Assembly: GCA_031553565.1 (NCBI GenBank)
Contig: JAVBLK010000053.1
Location: 1 to 37,366 of the forward strand
Origin: JAVBLK01 sp031553565
GTDB taxonomy: Bacteria > Bacillota > Clostridia > Christensenellales > DUVY01
Length of the DNA stretch: 37,366 bases
Direction: 5' to 3'
A model generated the notes under the pieces. That model made no database searches. It saw nothing but the letters and a program-made list of their open reading frames with translations, and was not told the origin of the DNA. The translations under genes were made by a program, and so were the position numbers. This document shows, one piece after another, positions 1 through 8,280 of the stretch; within the stretch, counting starts at the first letter, position 1, and every line of letters begins with the position of its first letter.

Positions 1-140
1 TCTTTGAATGTGGCGTGTCTTTTTGGCTAAAAACCGCCGGACCCGCTTGCCAATATCTCGATATTGTCTGCGCGTGTCCGTCAATTTTTATCTCAAAAAT
101 CCACAGCCAAATTCAAAGGTATTTGTTCATTGTTTCCTTA
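1..140 (+). repeat. Right-end segment of repeat family B, cut by the window edge
   Basis: Bases 1-140 match 27406-27545 in the same orientation with only two differences by eye (around 58 and 67). The segment ends in GTTTCC followed by TTAA, the right terminus of the 645-bp family B element. The left part of this copy would lie outside the window. Confidence 0.85.
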
Positions 141-184
141 ATACTCGAGCTGAATTCAAAGGTATTTGTTCATTGTTTCCTTTA
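138..184 (+). repeat. Mini-copy of family B ends abutting the M16 peptidase stop codon
   Basis: After the first right end, TACTCGAGCTGA (141-152), which is left-end sequence of family B, is joined directly to a second right end, ATTCAAAGGTATTTG through GTTTCC (153-180). The flank TTTA contains the TAA stop of the leftward peptidase gene at 182-184. This looks like an internally deleted copy in tandem with the first. Confidence 0.7.
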
Positions 185-1441
185 CCCTTCTAAAAATACC
201 TTCAGGATATCTTTTTCCTCCGGCGCGACATAGGCGGCGCATACGGACGAGAAATCGAACGCGTTCTCGTAAGCCCTTACAACGTCGTCCATTTTGACCT
301 TATTCACCTCGCCGATCTTTTTGTCGATGTCGAATACCTCGCCGGACAAAAGCATCGTCTTGCCCAGGATGTTCATTATCGAGACCGAGCTTTCCTGCCC
401 TAAAATAAAGTTGCTCTTCATCTGCTCCTTGCCGCGCGCGAACTCATCCTTTGTTATGCCTTCCTTTAATACGAGGTCGATTTCCTTCCTGACCGCCGAG
501 ACCGCCTTTTCGCTGTTTTCGGGGCCCGCGCCGCAGAAAATCGAGTACATACCGCAGTTCTTGTACGCCGACTGATAGGCGTAGACCGAGTATGCCAGCC
601 CCAGCTTCTCCCTTATCCTTTGGAACAGGCGGCAGCTCATCGACGCGCCGAACACGCTGTTGAACAGCAGCAGCGCGTATGTATCGGGATGGTTGAAGTT
701 TATGGACGGAAAGACGAGGGACATATTCGCCTGCTCGATCTTTTTTGTCTTGCTTAAAAATTTGTTGGCGCTCTTATGCGAGCACGCGTATTCGACAACG
801 CCGCCCGCGCCCTTAAACTGCGAGGCAAAATACTTCCCGGTCAAGTATTCGGCGTCCGCGTCCTCAATGTTGCCCGCGATCGCTATCACCACGTTCTTCG
901 CGCCGTAATACTGCCCCATATATCCGCGTATATCGGCTTCGGTAAAGGCTTTGACGTTTTTCGCCGGCCCCAAAATCCGCCGCCCCAGCGCGTGCTTATG
1001 AAAGAGCGCCTCGGCCGCAAGCTCGTGGCAAACGTCCTCGGGCGCGTCCTCGACCATCTTGATCTCCTCGCATATAACGCCCTTTTCGCGCCCCATCTCG
1101 GTTTCATCGAACACCGAATTAAAAAACAGGTCGGATAAGACCTCAAAGCATTTTTCGCTGTGCTCGTCCACGCTCTTGGTATAATAGCACGTGCATTCCT
1201 TGGCGGTGAACGCGTTTATCTGCGCGCCGATGCGGTCGATCGAATCGGCTATCTCGTACGCGCTGCGCGTTTTCGTTCCCTTAAACAGCATATGCTCGAT
1301 AAAATGGGAGATGCCGTTGTTTTTCGCCGTTTCGAACGCGCTGCCCGTCCCCACCCATACGCCGATACTGACGCTGCGCATCCCCGCAAGCTTACACGAA
1401 ACCAAACGCAAACCGTTACTGTATGTCTTAAAATAATTCAT
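182..1441 (-). CDS. M16 family zinc metallopeptidase (pitrilysin/processing-protease type)
   Basis: A 419-residue insulinase-type peptidase. The inverted zinc motif HFIEH is at residues 46-50, and the downstream glutamate ligand lies in the CEEIKMVED stretch (Glu125/126), the usual distance away. The second half carries the inactive M16 domain with the RxKLGLAYSVYA-type segment. Single-domain bacterial members of this size (YmxG/MlpA-like) act as cytoplasmic peptidases of poorly defined substrate. The ATG at 1441 is chosen because homologues begin close to this point; an upstream extension to 1585 would run through a repeat remnant. No Shine-Dalgarno is visible, but TGATATACT ends 7 nt before the ATG, so a leaderless message is possible. 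The stop codon touches a family B repeat. Family assignment is firm; the substrate is unknown. Confidence 0.93.
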   Translation of the reverse strand: MNYFKTYSNGLRLVSCKLAGMRSVSIGVWVGTGSAFETAKNNGISHFIEHMLFKGTKTRSAYEIADSIDRIGAQINAFTAKECTCYYTKSVDEHSEKCFEVLSDLFFNSVFDETEMGREKGVICEEIKMVEDAPEDVCHELAAEALFHKHALGRRILGPAKNVKAFTEADIRGYMGQYYGAKNVVIAIAGNIEDADAEYLTGKYFASQFKGAGGVVEYACSHKSANKFLSKTKKIEQANMSLVFPSINFNHPDTYALLLFNSVFGASMSCRLFQRIREKLGLAYSVYAYQSAYKNCGMYSIFCGAGPENSEKAVSAVRKEIDLVLKEGITKDEFARGKEQMKSNFILGQESSVSIMNILGKTMLLSGEVFDIDKKIGEVNKVKMDDVVRAYENAFDFSSVCAAYVAPEEKDILKVFLEG

Positions 1442-1448
1442 AGTGTAT

Positions 1449-1457
1449 AGTATATCA
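1449..1457 (-). promoter_or_regulatory. Extended -10 promoter directly upstream of the M16 peptidase
   Basis: Read on the minus strand, TGATATACT stands 7 nt before the ATG. It combines a TGN extension with a near-consensus -10. No good -35 is visible. Transcription would start at or next to the ATG. Confidence 0.4.
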
Positions 1458-1506
1458 CAAAAGCTGCTTTTTTTTCGGAGTTTTCTCTTATACGATATAT
1501 TCCTAT

Positions 1507-1583
1507 GTAAACGCTGATTAAAAGAGATAAATTTTGACCGAGTATTTTTCAGACGTAAAACGGCTTGTTTTGCCTTTAAAAAC
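1507..1583 (+). repeat. Left half of a family A repeat
   Basis: GTAAACGCTGATTAA followed by AGTATTTTTCAG and AAAACGGCTTGTTTT matches the first ~75 bases of the full copies at 2016, 19796 and 21275. The right half is absent, replaced by the terminator at 1584-1607. Confidence 0.7.
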
Positions 1584-1607
1584 AAAAAAGGGCAGCCGCC
1601 CTTTTTT
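1584..1607. terminator. Bidirectional Rho-independent terminator
   Basis: AAAAAAGGGC-AGCC-GCCCTTTTTT is a perfect hairpin with A and T tracts on either side. It sits 22 bp past the stop of the leftward DUF3343 gene and so ends that transcript. Confidence 0.85.
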
Positions 1608-1628
1608 GCGTTTCCTGTTTTATTGCAG

Positions 1629-1886
1629 TCAAAGCTTTTCCACCAGTATCCTGCCGTTCATTTTGGTCATCTTGTACCAGCCGATAAAGGAATTAAAGCT
1701 GCAGCGGCGGTAAAGGTTCTGCATAACGCTGTGGTACTCGGGCGCGTAGCTGACCGATATCCCGCAGCCTATCGACGCCTCGCGCGGGGTGTTTATTATG
1801 CAGCACGGTATGTTGTTACTCTTCGCAAGCTGAAAAAGCCTCATCGATTGCGAACGCGACCTGAAAGCCGCTATTATGTTAATCAT
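1629..1886 (-). CDS. DUF3343 protein (putative Se/S carrier-like)
   Basis: An 85-residue protein with the features of the DUF3343 family: an N-terminal RSRSQSMRLFQLAK segment followed by INTPREASIGCGISV, which contains the conserved cysteine. Members are linked by gene context and fold to sulfur or selenium relay proteins of the TusA/YedF neighbourhood. Here it is divergent from, and 0.5 kb away from, a class V cysteine desulfurase, the type of enzyme that would supply a persulfide. A GGGAG ribosome site lies about 11 nt before the ATG, and a strong terminator follows the gene. Family membership is reasonably clear; the carrier role is an inference from the family and neighbour. Confidence 0.8.
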   Translation of the reverse strand: MINIIAAFRSRSQSMRLFQLAKSNNIPCCIINTPREASIGCGISVSYAPEYHSVMQNLYRRCSFNSFIGWYKMTKMNGRILVEKL

Positions 1887-1930
1887 CTAAAAATATCGCT
1901 CCCTTTTCATATGTAAAACAAAATATCGGG

Positions 1931-2002
1931 CTTTTTTCTTTATGCGGGTTCGTCAAGTTTGCCCGTCAAAAGAAAACCGCCCGGCGGAAAAAGAAAATAA
2001 GG
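1931..2002 (+). repeat. Family C repeat copy
   Basis: Contains CTTTTTTCTTTA, then GCCCGTCAAAAGAAAA and GGCGGAAAAAGAAAAT in the same order and spacing as the copies at 30171, 30287 and 33565. Confidence 0.75.
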
Positions 2003-2015
2003 TTGGGAAACATAA

Positions 2016-2175
2016 GGAAGCGATGAATAAATGAGATCAATTTAGAGCAAGTCTTTTTTAGCCCTGGAAATGACTTGTTTGCGACGCAAATAGTAGAACT
2101 ATTTGCTAAGTTAAGAAGGCATTTTCAGGCAAAAAAGACGCGGCTATAAATTATATCGAATTATTCAGCGATTCC
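2016..2175 (+). repeat. Full-length family A MITE-like repeat (160 bp)
   Basis: The ends are GGAAGCGATGAATAAAT and TTATTCAGCGATTCC, an imperfect terminal inverted repeat. Inside are CAAATAGT-AGA-ACTATTTG and the paired arms TGGAAATG/CATTTTCA. The flanks ATAA and GTAA are compatible with a 4-bp target duplication. No ORF is carried. It lies between the DUF3343 gene and the cysteine desulfurase promoter. Confidence 0.85.
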
Positions 2176-2234
2176 GTAATTATTATTTGTTCCCGCTGTT
2201 CTTAGTGTATTCACCGGTTTCGTAAAAGGGCTTG

Positions 2235-2265
2235 TTGTCATATCGCGCTTTACGTCTAATATAAT
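2235..2265 (+). promoter_or_regulatory. Candidate promoter for the cysteine desulfurase
   Basis: TTGTCA at 2235-2240 is followed 16 nt later by TAATAT and 19 nt later by TATAAT. It is the best sigma-A-like match in the leader, about 105 bp before the start codon. Confidence 0.4.
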
Positions 2266-2372
2266 ATATTATTAAGCACCCGAATATGTGAATAGAACAT
2301 TCAGCCCGTTACGGTCTGTAAAACGGCTGGATTTTCATTTTGCGCGGATCAGAATAAAAGGACTGATTTTTG

Positions 2373-3506
2373 ATGATTTACCTTGACAACGCCGCCACTA
2401 CTTTTTATAAGCCCCCTATGATCATAAACGCCGTCAAGAACGCGCTGCGGTATGTCAGCGCCAACCCTGGCCGCAGCGGCCATGCGGCGGCCATGCGCGC
2501 GGCGTACCTTGTCAACAATACGCGGGAACGGGTCGCAGATTTTTTCGGCTGCGAGAACCCCGATCTGTGCTTTTTCGGCTATAACTGTACGGACGCGCTG
2601 AACCTTGCGATCTTCGGCACGGCAAAGCGCGGCCACGTGATAACGACCGCGAATGAACATAATTCCGTCCTCCGCCCGTTGTTCGAGCTGGAACGGCAGA
2701 AGGTCATAAAACTTACCGTTATCGCGCCGGATGCGTCGGGGATAGTGACGCCAAGGATGATAAACGAGAACCTCAGGCCGGATACGTATCTGGTGGCGGT
2801 CAACCATGTCAGCAACGTGACGGGAGCCGTCTCCCCTGTTGAAGAAATCGGTAAAATCACGCGGCCGCGCCGGATCTTATTCCTTGTAGACAGCGCGCAA
2901 AGCGCAGGGCATTTCAAGATAGATATGCGCGACATGAAGATCGATATGCTCGCTGCGGCCTCGCATAAGGGCCTCCACGGCCCGCAAGGCAGCGGCGCGC
3001 TGCTTTGCTCGTCCGAGGCGGCGGCCGTATTGCGCCCCGTCAGGTTCGGCGGAACGGGCACTGATTCATCAAGCGTCTATCACCCGTCCACCCCGCCGGA
3101 GGCCTTTGAATCAGGTACGGCGGCCACCCCCGCGATAGCCGGTTTCAATGCGGCTGTCCGGTATTCCGAAAAGAATTTCGAGAAAAACAAATATAAAACG
3201 GAAACATTGTCCGGGCAGCTCTTACGCGGATTGAAAGATATTAGCGGCGTAAAGATTTACACGCCGCCGCTTGCAAGGAGCGGCGTAGTCTCTTTCAACC
3301 TGCCCGACTTAAATTCTGTTGACGTGTGCAATATCCTGAACGACGAATACGGAATCTGCGTGCGCGGCGGCCTGCATTGCGCGCCGCTTATCCACAAGCA
3401 CCTCGACACCCTGCAAAAGGGCGCAGTCCGCGTCTCGGTCAGCCCCGAGAACACCGAAAAGGAAATAGATTTTCTTTTAAAGGCGCTTTCCGAAATGACG
3501 GCTTGA
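2373..3506 (+). CDS. Cysteine desulfurase family protein (class V aminotransferase fold)
   Basis: A 377-residue PLP enzyme of the NifS/SufS-like 'cysteine desulfurase family protein' group. It opens with IYLDNAATTFYKPP, has SAQSAGHF in the cofactor site, the PLP lysine in ASHKGLHGP (Lys199) and the candidate persulfide cysteine in RGGLHCAPL (Cys336). The predicted reaction is cysteine to alanine with sulfur carried as a protein persulfide. The ATG at 2373 was chosen; an in-frame TTG at 2370 is 7 nt from AAAGGA and is a real alternative. No iron-sulfur scaffold gene follows, which argues against a dedicated ISC/SUF role and fits sulfur or selenium transfer together with the nearby DUF3343 protein. 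Confidence 0.9.
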   Translation: MIYLDNAATTFYKPPMIINAVKNALRYVSANPGRSGHAAAMRAAYLVNNTRERVADFFGCENPDLCFFGYNCTDALNLAIFGTAKRGHVITTANEHNSVLRPLFELERQKVIKLTVIAPDASGIVTPRMINENLRPDTYLVAVNHVSNVTGAVSPVEEIGKITRPRRILFLVDSAQSAGHFKIDMRDMKIDMLAAASHKGLHGPQGSGALLCSSEAAAVLRPVRFGGTGTDSSSVYHPSTPPEAFESGTAATPAIAGFNAAVRYSEKNFEKNKYKTETLSGQLLRGLKDISGVKIYTPPLARSGVVSFNLPDLNSVDVCNILNDEYGICVRGGLHCAPLIHKHLDTLQKGAVRVSVSPENTEKEIDFLLKALSEMTA

Positions 3507-3558
3507 GCGGCAAAAAAACTTTGCTCCTGCCGCTGCGGCTGTTTTTTATCATAATATA

Positions 3559-4998
3559 TTATTTTTTCTTCCGCTTTTCCAACAGGCCGTCTATAAAACT
3601 CCGCTTGCGTTTTAGCGTTCCGAGCCCCGCCATCTCCGCCTCCTCCGGCAAATAGAAGCCCGCGCTCTTTGCCCGTAAAATCCTCTGCGTAGGATACAGC
3701 GACTTATGCCCCGTCATGATATAGCAGATAAGGCATGCCAGCGCGGCGTATACGGCAAGGCTTGTGCCGAACAGCTCGACCGACAGCACGATACAGGCGA
3801 TCGGAGTGTTCGCGCTGCCCGCAAGTACCGCCACCGCGCCTACGGCCGCGAATGTGCCGACGTCCAGGCCGAACACCTGCGCAAAGGCCGCCCCCGCCGT
3901 CGCGCCTATAAAGAACGTTGGGGTCAATGTGCCGCCGCTGCCGCCGAAGGTCAGCGTTATACACGTTAGAACTATTTTTATGATAAAGTCGTAAAGCCGG
4001 ACGTGCCCGCCCGCAAACGCCGCCTCGTAATAATCCGCGCCAAGCCCGAGGTACTGCCTCCCGAACAGAAATATCAGCCCGACCAGCGCCGCGCCGCCGA
4101 TCAGCCCTTTAAGCGGCTTATATATCCTGATCTTATGGGACAGCCATTCAAAGAACTCCATACCGTATATCCACATAAGCGACACCGCCGCAAAGAACAG
4201 GCCGGACAGCGCGACGACCGCCGCCTGCCCGCCCGTAAATTCCAGCCCGGTGAACACGTGTGAAAAGTGCGGCACGCCCAGCCACGAGCAAATCAGCTTG
4301 CTGCATACCGCCGCAACGACCGCAGGATAAAGCACGCTGTTGAAGATCTTGCCTATCACCAGCACCTCTATCGCGAACAGCGCGGCCGCCAGCGGAGTGC
4401 CGAACACAGCGGTAAAGCCCGCCGCGATGCCGCATATGACCAGCTTCTTTCTGTCGGGATCGGTCAGCCGGAACAGCGACGCCAACCCCGACGCCGCGCC
4501 CGCGCCGATCTGCACGCAGGGCCCCTCTGTACCCGCCGAGCCGCCGCCCGCGATCGTGATCACTGTCGTCGCAAGCTTGACCGGCACGACCTTCAGCTTG
4601 ATCCTTCCGCTCCGTTTATGCACGGCCTCGATAGCCTTTTCGGTGCCGTGCCCCTCGGCGTCGGGCGCAAGGTATTTTATTATCAGCGCGCTCAAAAAAA
4701 GCGCGACGGGCAAAAATACGAAATAGTACTGCCAGCCGCTTGTTACATCTATCGCCAGATGCAAAAGCTTCACAAACCCGGTACATATAAGGCCTATTAC
4801 CGTGCCGGTAAGCATGGCCAGCGCCGTCCACTTTAAAACGCTCAGGAAAAGATAGCCCTGCTCGAAACTGAAAATGATTTTTCTTTCTTTTCCATTTGCC
4901 GGATTCTCCGCCCTGCCGTCCGCGACAGGCACGGGCTCCGCCGCCGGCAAATCATTGGTCCTTAAATCATCAATTTGTATGTTATTATCTTCATCCAT
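3559..4998 (-). CDS. ClC-family chloride channel/transporter
   Basis: A 479-residue polytopic membrane protein. It has a ~45-residue charged N-terminal tail and then the ClC core. The GxEGP element is GTEGP with the gating glutamate at 158, and the GxFxP-type element is GGTLTP. The usual GSGIP loop reads EGHGTEKA, so the canonical serine is replaced. After LFAIE (Glu211) the position of the internal proton glutamate of exchangers is valine (Val212), as in channel-type members. It could therefore be a passive anion channel or a variant exchanger; the sequence cannot decide. It converges with the desulfurase gene 52 bp away, and a terminator separates it from the mutase gene upstream. Confidence 0.93.
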   Translation of the reverse strand: MDEDNNIQIDDLRTNDLPAAEPVPVADGRAENPANGKERKIIFSFEQGYLFLSVLKWTALAMLTGTVIGLICTGFVKLLHLAIDVTSGWQYYFVFLPVALFLSALIIKYLAPDAEGHGTEKAIEAVHKRSGRIKLKVVPVKLATTVITIAGGGSAGTEGPCVQIGAGAASGLASLFRLTDPDRKKLVICGIAAGFTAVFGTPLAAALFAIEVLVIGKIFNSVLYPAVVAAVCSKLICSWLGVPHFSHVFTGLEFTGGQAAVVALSGLFFAAVSLMWIYGMEFFEWLSHKIRIYKPLKGLIGGAALVGLIFLFGRQYLGLGADYYEAAFAGGHVRLYDFIIKIVLTCITLTFGGSGGTLTPTFFIGATAGAAFAQVFGLDVGTFAAVGAVAVLAGSANTPIACIVLSVELFGTSLAVYAALACLICYIMTGHKSLYPTQRILRAKSAGFYLPEEAEMAGLGTLKRKRSFIDGLLEKRKKK

Positions 4999-5011
4999 AA
5001 TACTTACTGTT

Positions 5012-5041
5012 AAAAAAGAGGCAAAGCCGCGCTTTGCCCCC
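5012..5041 (-). terminator. Rho-independent terminator of the mutase gene
   Basis: On the minus strand GGGGCAAAGC-GCG-GCTTTGCCTC is followed by TTTTTT. The stem is 10 bp with one wobble pair. It lies 31 bp past the mutase stop and before the ClC gene. Confidence 0.88.
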
Positions 5042-5071
5042 TACCATGGAAATTTTTCCCGCTTGCCGAAG

Positions 5072-6295
5072 TTACGCTTTTTCAAACAGCTTCAAGATCA
5101 GCTTATATCCCTCGTCCTCAATATTTCCCGCAACGGCGCAGGAGTCCTCGTTGTACGTCACGAAGCCGCTTTTCTTTTCGGCATAGCTTCTGTAAAGGAT
5201 ATACGGCACCGGATCGGGCGTATGCGTCTTCAGCTTGACGGGCGTCGCGTGGTCGGGCAGGATAAGCATAGAAAAATCATAGCCCTTTGCCGACAGCCCC
5301 GTTGAGATAGGCTTTACTATACGGTCGTTCAAATATTCGACGCCCTTTATCTTGCCGGCCAGATCGCCGTGATGGCCGCATTCGTCAGTGGCCTCGACAT
5401 GCACGTAAACAAAGTCGCAGCCGTTATCCAAAACCTTTAATGCCGCGGCGGCCTTGCCCTCGTAATCGGTATCGAGGTTCCCCGTCGCCCCCGGCACGTC
5501 GCAGACCTTCATGCCTGCCGAGATAGCTATACCCTTAAGGAGGTCGACCGCCGAGATCATCGCGCCCGCTTTCCCGAATTTCTTAAAAAACTCCGGCAAT
5601 ACCGGCTTTTTGCCCTCGCCCCACAGCCAGATACTGTTGGCGGGGTTCAGCCCGCGCTTTTTCCTGTCAAGATTTACGGGATGATCCTTTAACAGCCCGT
5701 AGGACTTTTCCATAAAGGACAAAAACAGCGCGGCGTTCGCACCTTTCGGCAGATATTCCGTTACCGGCTTATCCGTGATATCGTGCGGCGGCGTATGCTG
5801 CGCGCCCGCCGCGCCCCCGTGCATAACAAGGCAGTGGCGATAGCTGACTCCGTTAAACAGCCCGAACTCTTCCGGCAGCCCCAGCCTTTCCGAAAGGAAC
5901 TTTATAAGTACCGCCGCCTCGGCGTTGGTGATCTCGCCGCTGCTGTAATCGATCATCCGCTTTTTAGAATACGGCTCGTCCTCTGACAGCGTGACCAGGT
6001 TGCAGCGATACGTTATATCTGTATCGGCAAGCTTTATGCCCATACTCACGGCCTCAAGCGGCGATCTGCCCGTATAGTATTTTAACGGGTCGTACCCCAG
6101 GACGGACAGGTTCGCGTTATCGCTGCCCGGCTTCATCCCTTTCGGCACCGTGCGGCAAAGCCCCAGCTCGCCCCGGGCAGCCAACGCGTCGATATCGGGT
6201 TTCCTTGCGTACATGAGCGGCGTCTTGCCGTGTTCGTCCGCTCTGTCGCTCATCCCGTCGCCCAGTATAATGATATATTTCTTTTTGTCGTCCAT
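5072..6295 (-). CDS. apgM: 2,3-bisphosphoglycerate-independent phosphoglycerate mutase, ApgM type
   Basis: A 407-residue alkaline-phosphatase-superfamily enzyme of the archaeal-type mutase group. Metal-site motifs are ILGDGMSD near the N-terminus and DHATPVKLKTHTPDPVP near the C-terminus; the phosphoserine region reads GSDNANLSVLGYDP. Members interconvert 2- and 3-phosphoglycerate. Some bacterial members of about this length have been proposed to act as homoserine kinases when beside threonine genes. No threonine gene is adjacent here, so the mutase assignment is kept. AAAGGA lies 9 nt before the ATG. The gene is monocistronic to the left, ending in the terminator at 5012-5041. Confidence 0.88.
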   Translation of the reverse strand: MDDKKKYIIILGDGMSDRADEHGKTPLMYARKPDIDALAARGELGLCRTVPKGMKPGSDNANLSVLGYDPLKYYTGRSPLEAVSMGIKLADTDITYRCNLVTLSEDEPYSKKRMIDYSSGEITNAEAAVLIKFLSERLGLPEEFGLFNGVSYRHCLVMHGGAAGAQHTPPHDITDKPVTEYLPKGANAALFLSFMEKSYGLLKDHPVNLDRKKRGLNPANSIWLWGEGKKPVLPEFFKKFGKAGAMISAVDLLKGIAISAGMKVCDVPGATGNLDTDYEGKAAAALKVLDNGCDFVYVHVEATDECGHHGDLAGKIKGVEYLNDRIVKPISTGLSAKGYDFSMLILPDHATPVKLKTHTPDPVPYILYRSYAEKKSGFVTYNEDSCAVAGNIEDEGYKLILKLFEKA

Positions 6296-6360
6296 AGCTG
6301 CAAATCCTTTAATAACACAATTATTTCATAGAATTTCCCGGTTTCATTTTGTACGGCGGT

Positions 6361-7170
6361 TTATTTTTGATCCCTCAATGAAAAAACTACCGCACCAACA
6401 GCCGCCGCCAAAACCAGCGTCGCGCCGCCCACTATGACAGATTCGTAGAGCCGCCAGCCTGAAAGGCCGAGCCCTGCGGCATATGAGATCTGCGCGCCCG
6501 AAAAAAGCCGGCTTATTTCGTCCAGCACCGTAAAGAACGCGCCGCCGCCCGATAACGCGGAAAGCGCGTCTAAGCTGCCCAAAAGACTGAAAAGGAACGA
6601 GAGCCCGATAGTTATCCCGACGGTTGCGCCGGTACTCTTTGTCAGCACCGAAAACATAAAAACCAGCGCGGCAGTCGCCAGAAACTGCAGCAGCCCGAGT
6701 CCCCAGAACTTCGCGAATTCGCCTGCCCCGGCGCCGCCCCAGCCGCCCGCAATGCTGTATGCAGCGATATAAACGCCGGTGACCGTAACATAGACAAGCA
6801 CAGAAACGAACAGCACCATAAACAGCTTGGCAAAATAGACCCTTAAGCGGCCGTATCCGGCCGTCAGCGAGTTTTTTACAAGCCCCGGCTTGTGGTCGGC
6901 GGCGTAAAACGAGCAGAACACTATCGATATCAGAATAAGAAAAATCATAAGGTCGTTGGCGAAGAACAGCAGCGCGTTCGACCCTTCGCATCCGGGCAAT
7001 ATACTCATGACCGTCTCTTTATCCGGAATATCCAGCCCGCCCAAAGTACTGTTAAGCGTCAGGAACAGCGCGATCGACAGTACCATATAGATAATGCCTA
7101 TGACAGCGCATATAAGTACGCTTTTATTCTTTTTCAGCTTAAAGAACTCAGCTTTCAAAATATTTATCAT
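6361..7170 (-). CDS. ABC-2 type transporter permease
   Basis: A 269-residue membrane protein. It begins MINILKAEFFKLKKNKSV, typical of ABC-2 permeases, and has about six hydrophobic segments. The start overlaps the stop of the upstream ATPase gene (ATGA), so the two are translationally coupled and form one exporter. The substrate is not evident; such pairs often export peptides, antibiotics or lipids. No sensor kinase or regulator is adjacent. Confidence 0.88.
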   Translation of the reverse strand: MINILKAEFFKLKKNKSVLICAVIGIIYMVLSIALFLTLNSTLGGLDIPDKETVMSILPGCEGSNALLFFANDLMIFLILISIVFCSFYAADHKPGLVKNSLTAGYGRLRVYFAKLFMVLFVSVLVYVTVTGVYIAAYSIAGGWGGAGAGEFAKFWGLGLLQFLATAALVFMFSVLTKSTGATVGITIGLSFLFSLLGSLDALSALSGGGAFFTVLDEISRLFSGAQISYAAGLGLSGWRLYESVIVGGATLVLAAAVGAVVFSLRDQK

Positions 7171-8081
7171 AAGCCCTGCCTTTGCCCGATACGGCCCATA
7201 AAATATTTTTCCAGATCGCCGGATTCCTTTGCGACGATATCGACCGTTACGCCGTCCTTTACAAGGATCTTATTGATAGTTTTAAAATCCTTGCCGTCGG
7301 TAATGCGGATAATGCCGTTATCGAAAAAGGAGGCCGCCGCGTACGCTATTTTGCCCGCCAGCAGCATTTTAGCCTTTACAATGCTGTCTACCCAGATCGT
7401 GACGCTCCTTATCTGCTTGTCGTTGAGTTCGCCGGGCGAGAAGTCGTCTATCAGCATGCCGTTGTCGATTATGCCGAAATGCGTGGCCAATTGCTCCAGC
7501 TCGCTCAAAATATGGCTGGACATAAGTATGGTCATGCCGTCTGCCGCAAGCCCCTTTAAAAGATTGCGGATCTCCACGATCCCCTCCGGATCCATGCCGT
7601 TGGTCGGCTCGTCCAAAATCAGCGCCTCGGGCCTGTTTATCAGCGCCTGCGCGATCGCAAGCCGCTGTTTCATCCCTAAGGAGAAATCCTTGACCTTCTT
7701 TGCGCCGGTATCACGAAGTCCGACCGTGGAAAGTAAGCCCTCGATATCGGCGTCTTTTTTCCCCAGCAGCAGCTTTTGCGCCGTCATACAATCCTGCGCC
7801 GTCATAGTAGGGATAAGCGCGGGCGTCTCGATGATGCAGCCTATCTTTGCGCGGTTTTTGATAACGCCGCGCCGCGTACGGTCGCCGAAAAGCTCGACCG
7901 AGCCGGAATCCGGCCTGACCAGTCCCATGATCATCCTTAAAAAGGTGGTCTTGCCCGCGCCGTTCGCGCCGATAAACCCGTATATCTGGCCGCGCCTGAC
8001 GGACATGCTTACATAGTTTACAACTGCCTTTGCATTGTAACGCTTTGTAAGCCCCTCCGCTTTGATTATTACGTCGTCCAT
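7167..8081 (-). CDS. ABC transporter ATP-binding protein (ABC-2 partner)
   Basis: A 304-residue ATPase of the CcmA/BcrA-like class. Walker A is GANGAGKTT, the signature is FSLGMKQRLAIAQAL, Walker B is ALILDEPTNGMDP and the switch histidine is in SSHIL. The C-terminal ~80 residues form the variable domain found in this class. The ATG at 8081 (MDDVIIKAEGLTKRY) fits homologues; a longer frame to 8132 would add an unrelated hydrophobic stretch. No clear Shine-Dalgarno is present. It overlaps the permease gene by 4 bp. Confidence 0.93.
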   Translation of the reverse strand: MDDVIIKAEGLTKRYNAKAVVNYVSMSVRRGQIYGFIGANGAGKTTFLRMIMGLVRPDSGSVELFGDRTRRGVIKNRAKIGCIIETPALIPTMTAQDCMTAQKLLLGKKDADIEGLLSTVGLRDTGAKKVKDFSLGMKQRLAIAQALINRPEALILDEPTNGMDPEGIVEIRNLLKGLAADGMTILMSSHILSELEQLATHFGIIDNGMLIDDFSPGELNDKQIRSVTIWVDSIVKAKMLLAGKIAYAAASFFDNGIIRITDGKDFKTINKILVKDGVTVDIVAKESGDLEKYFMGRIGQRQGL

Positions 8082-8169
8082 ACTTATAATGATATAGAAT
8101 TTGCACGAAAAAAGCAAGCAAAGGGCTGACACACTCTCCGTGAAGGATCATAAGGGCATGCAAAAAATA

Positions 8170-8279
8170 AAAAGATAAACCGGTATTATCCCCCAGGGGC
8201 TTCCGGCAAAAGGATATTTGAGGAAACGCTGAAAGTTTAAGAATAATTTACAGCGGCGTCTTTTCCGCCTGTAAACGCC
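8170..8279 (-). repeat. Degraded repeat fragments next to the uvrA stop
   Basis: CGGTATTATCCCCCAGGG (from about 8182) resembles the left arm of the family B cloverleaf at 27245. GGAAACGCTGA (from 8222) followed by ATTTACAGCGGCGTCTTTT matches family A ends read in reverse. The uvrA stop codon lies at 8281. Confidence 0.55.
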
Positions 8280-8280
8280 T

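Noticed and set aside
182..1585. N-terminal extension of the M16 peptidase to 1585
   Set aside because: The extra 48 codons run through a family A repeat fragment and are unlike M16 N-termini.
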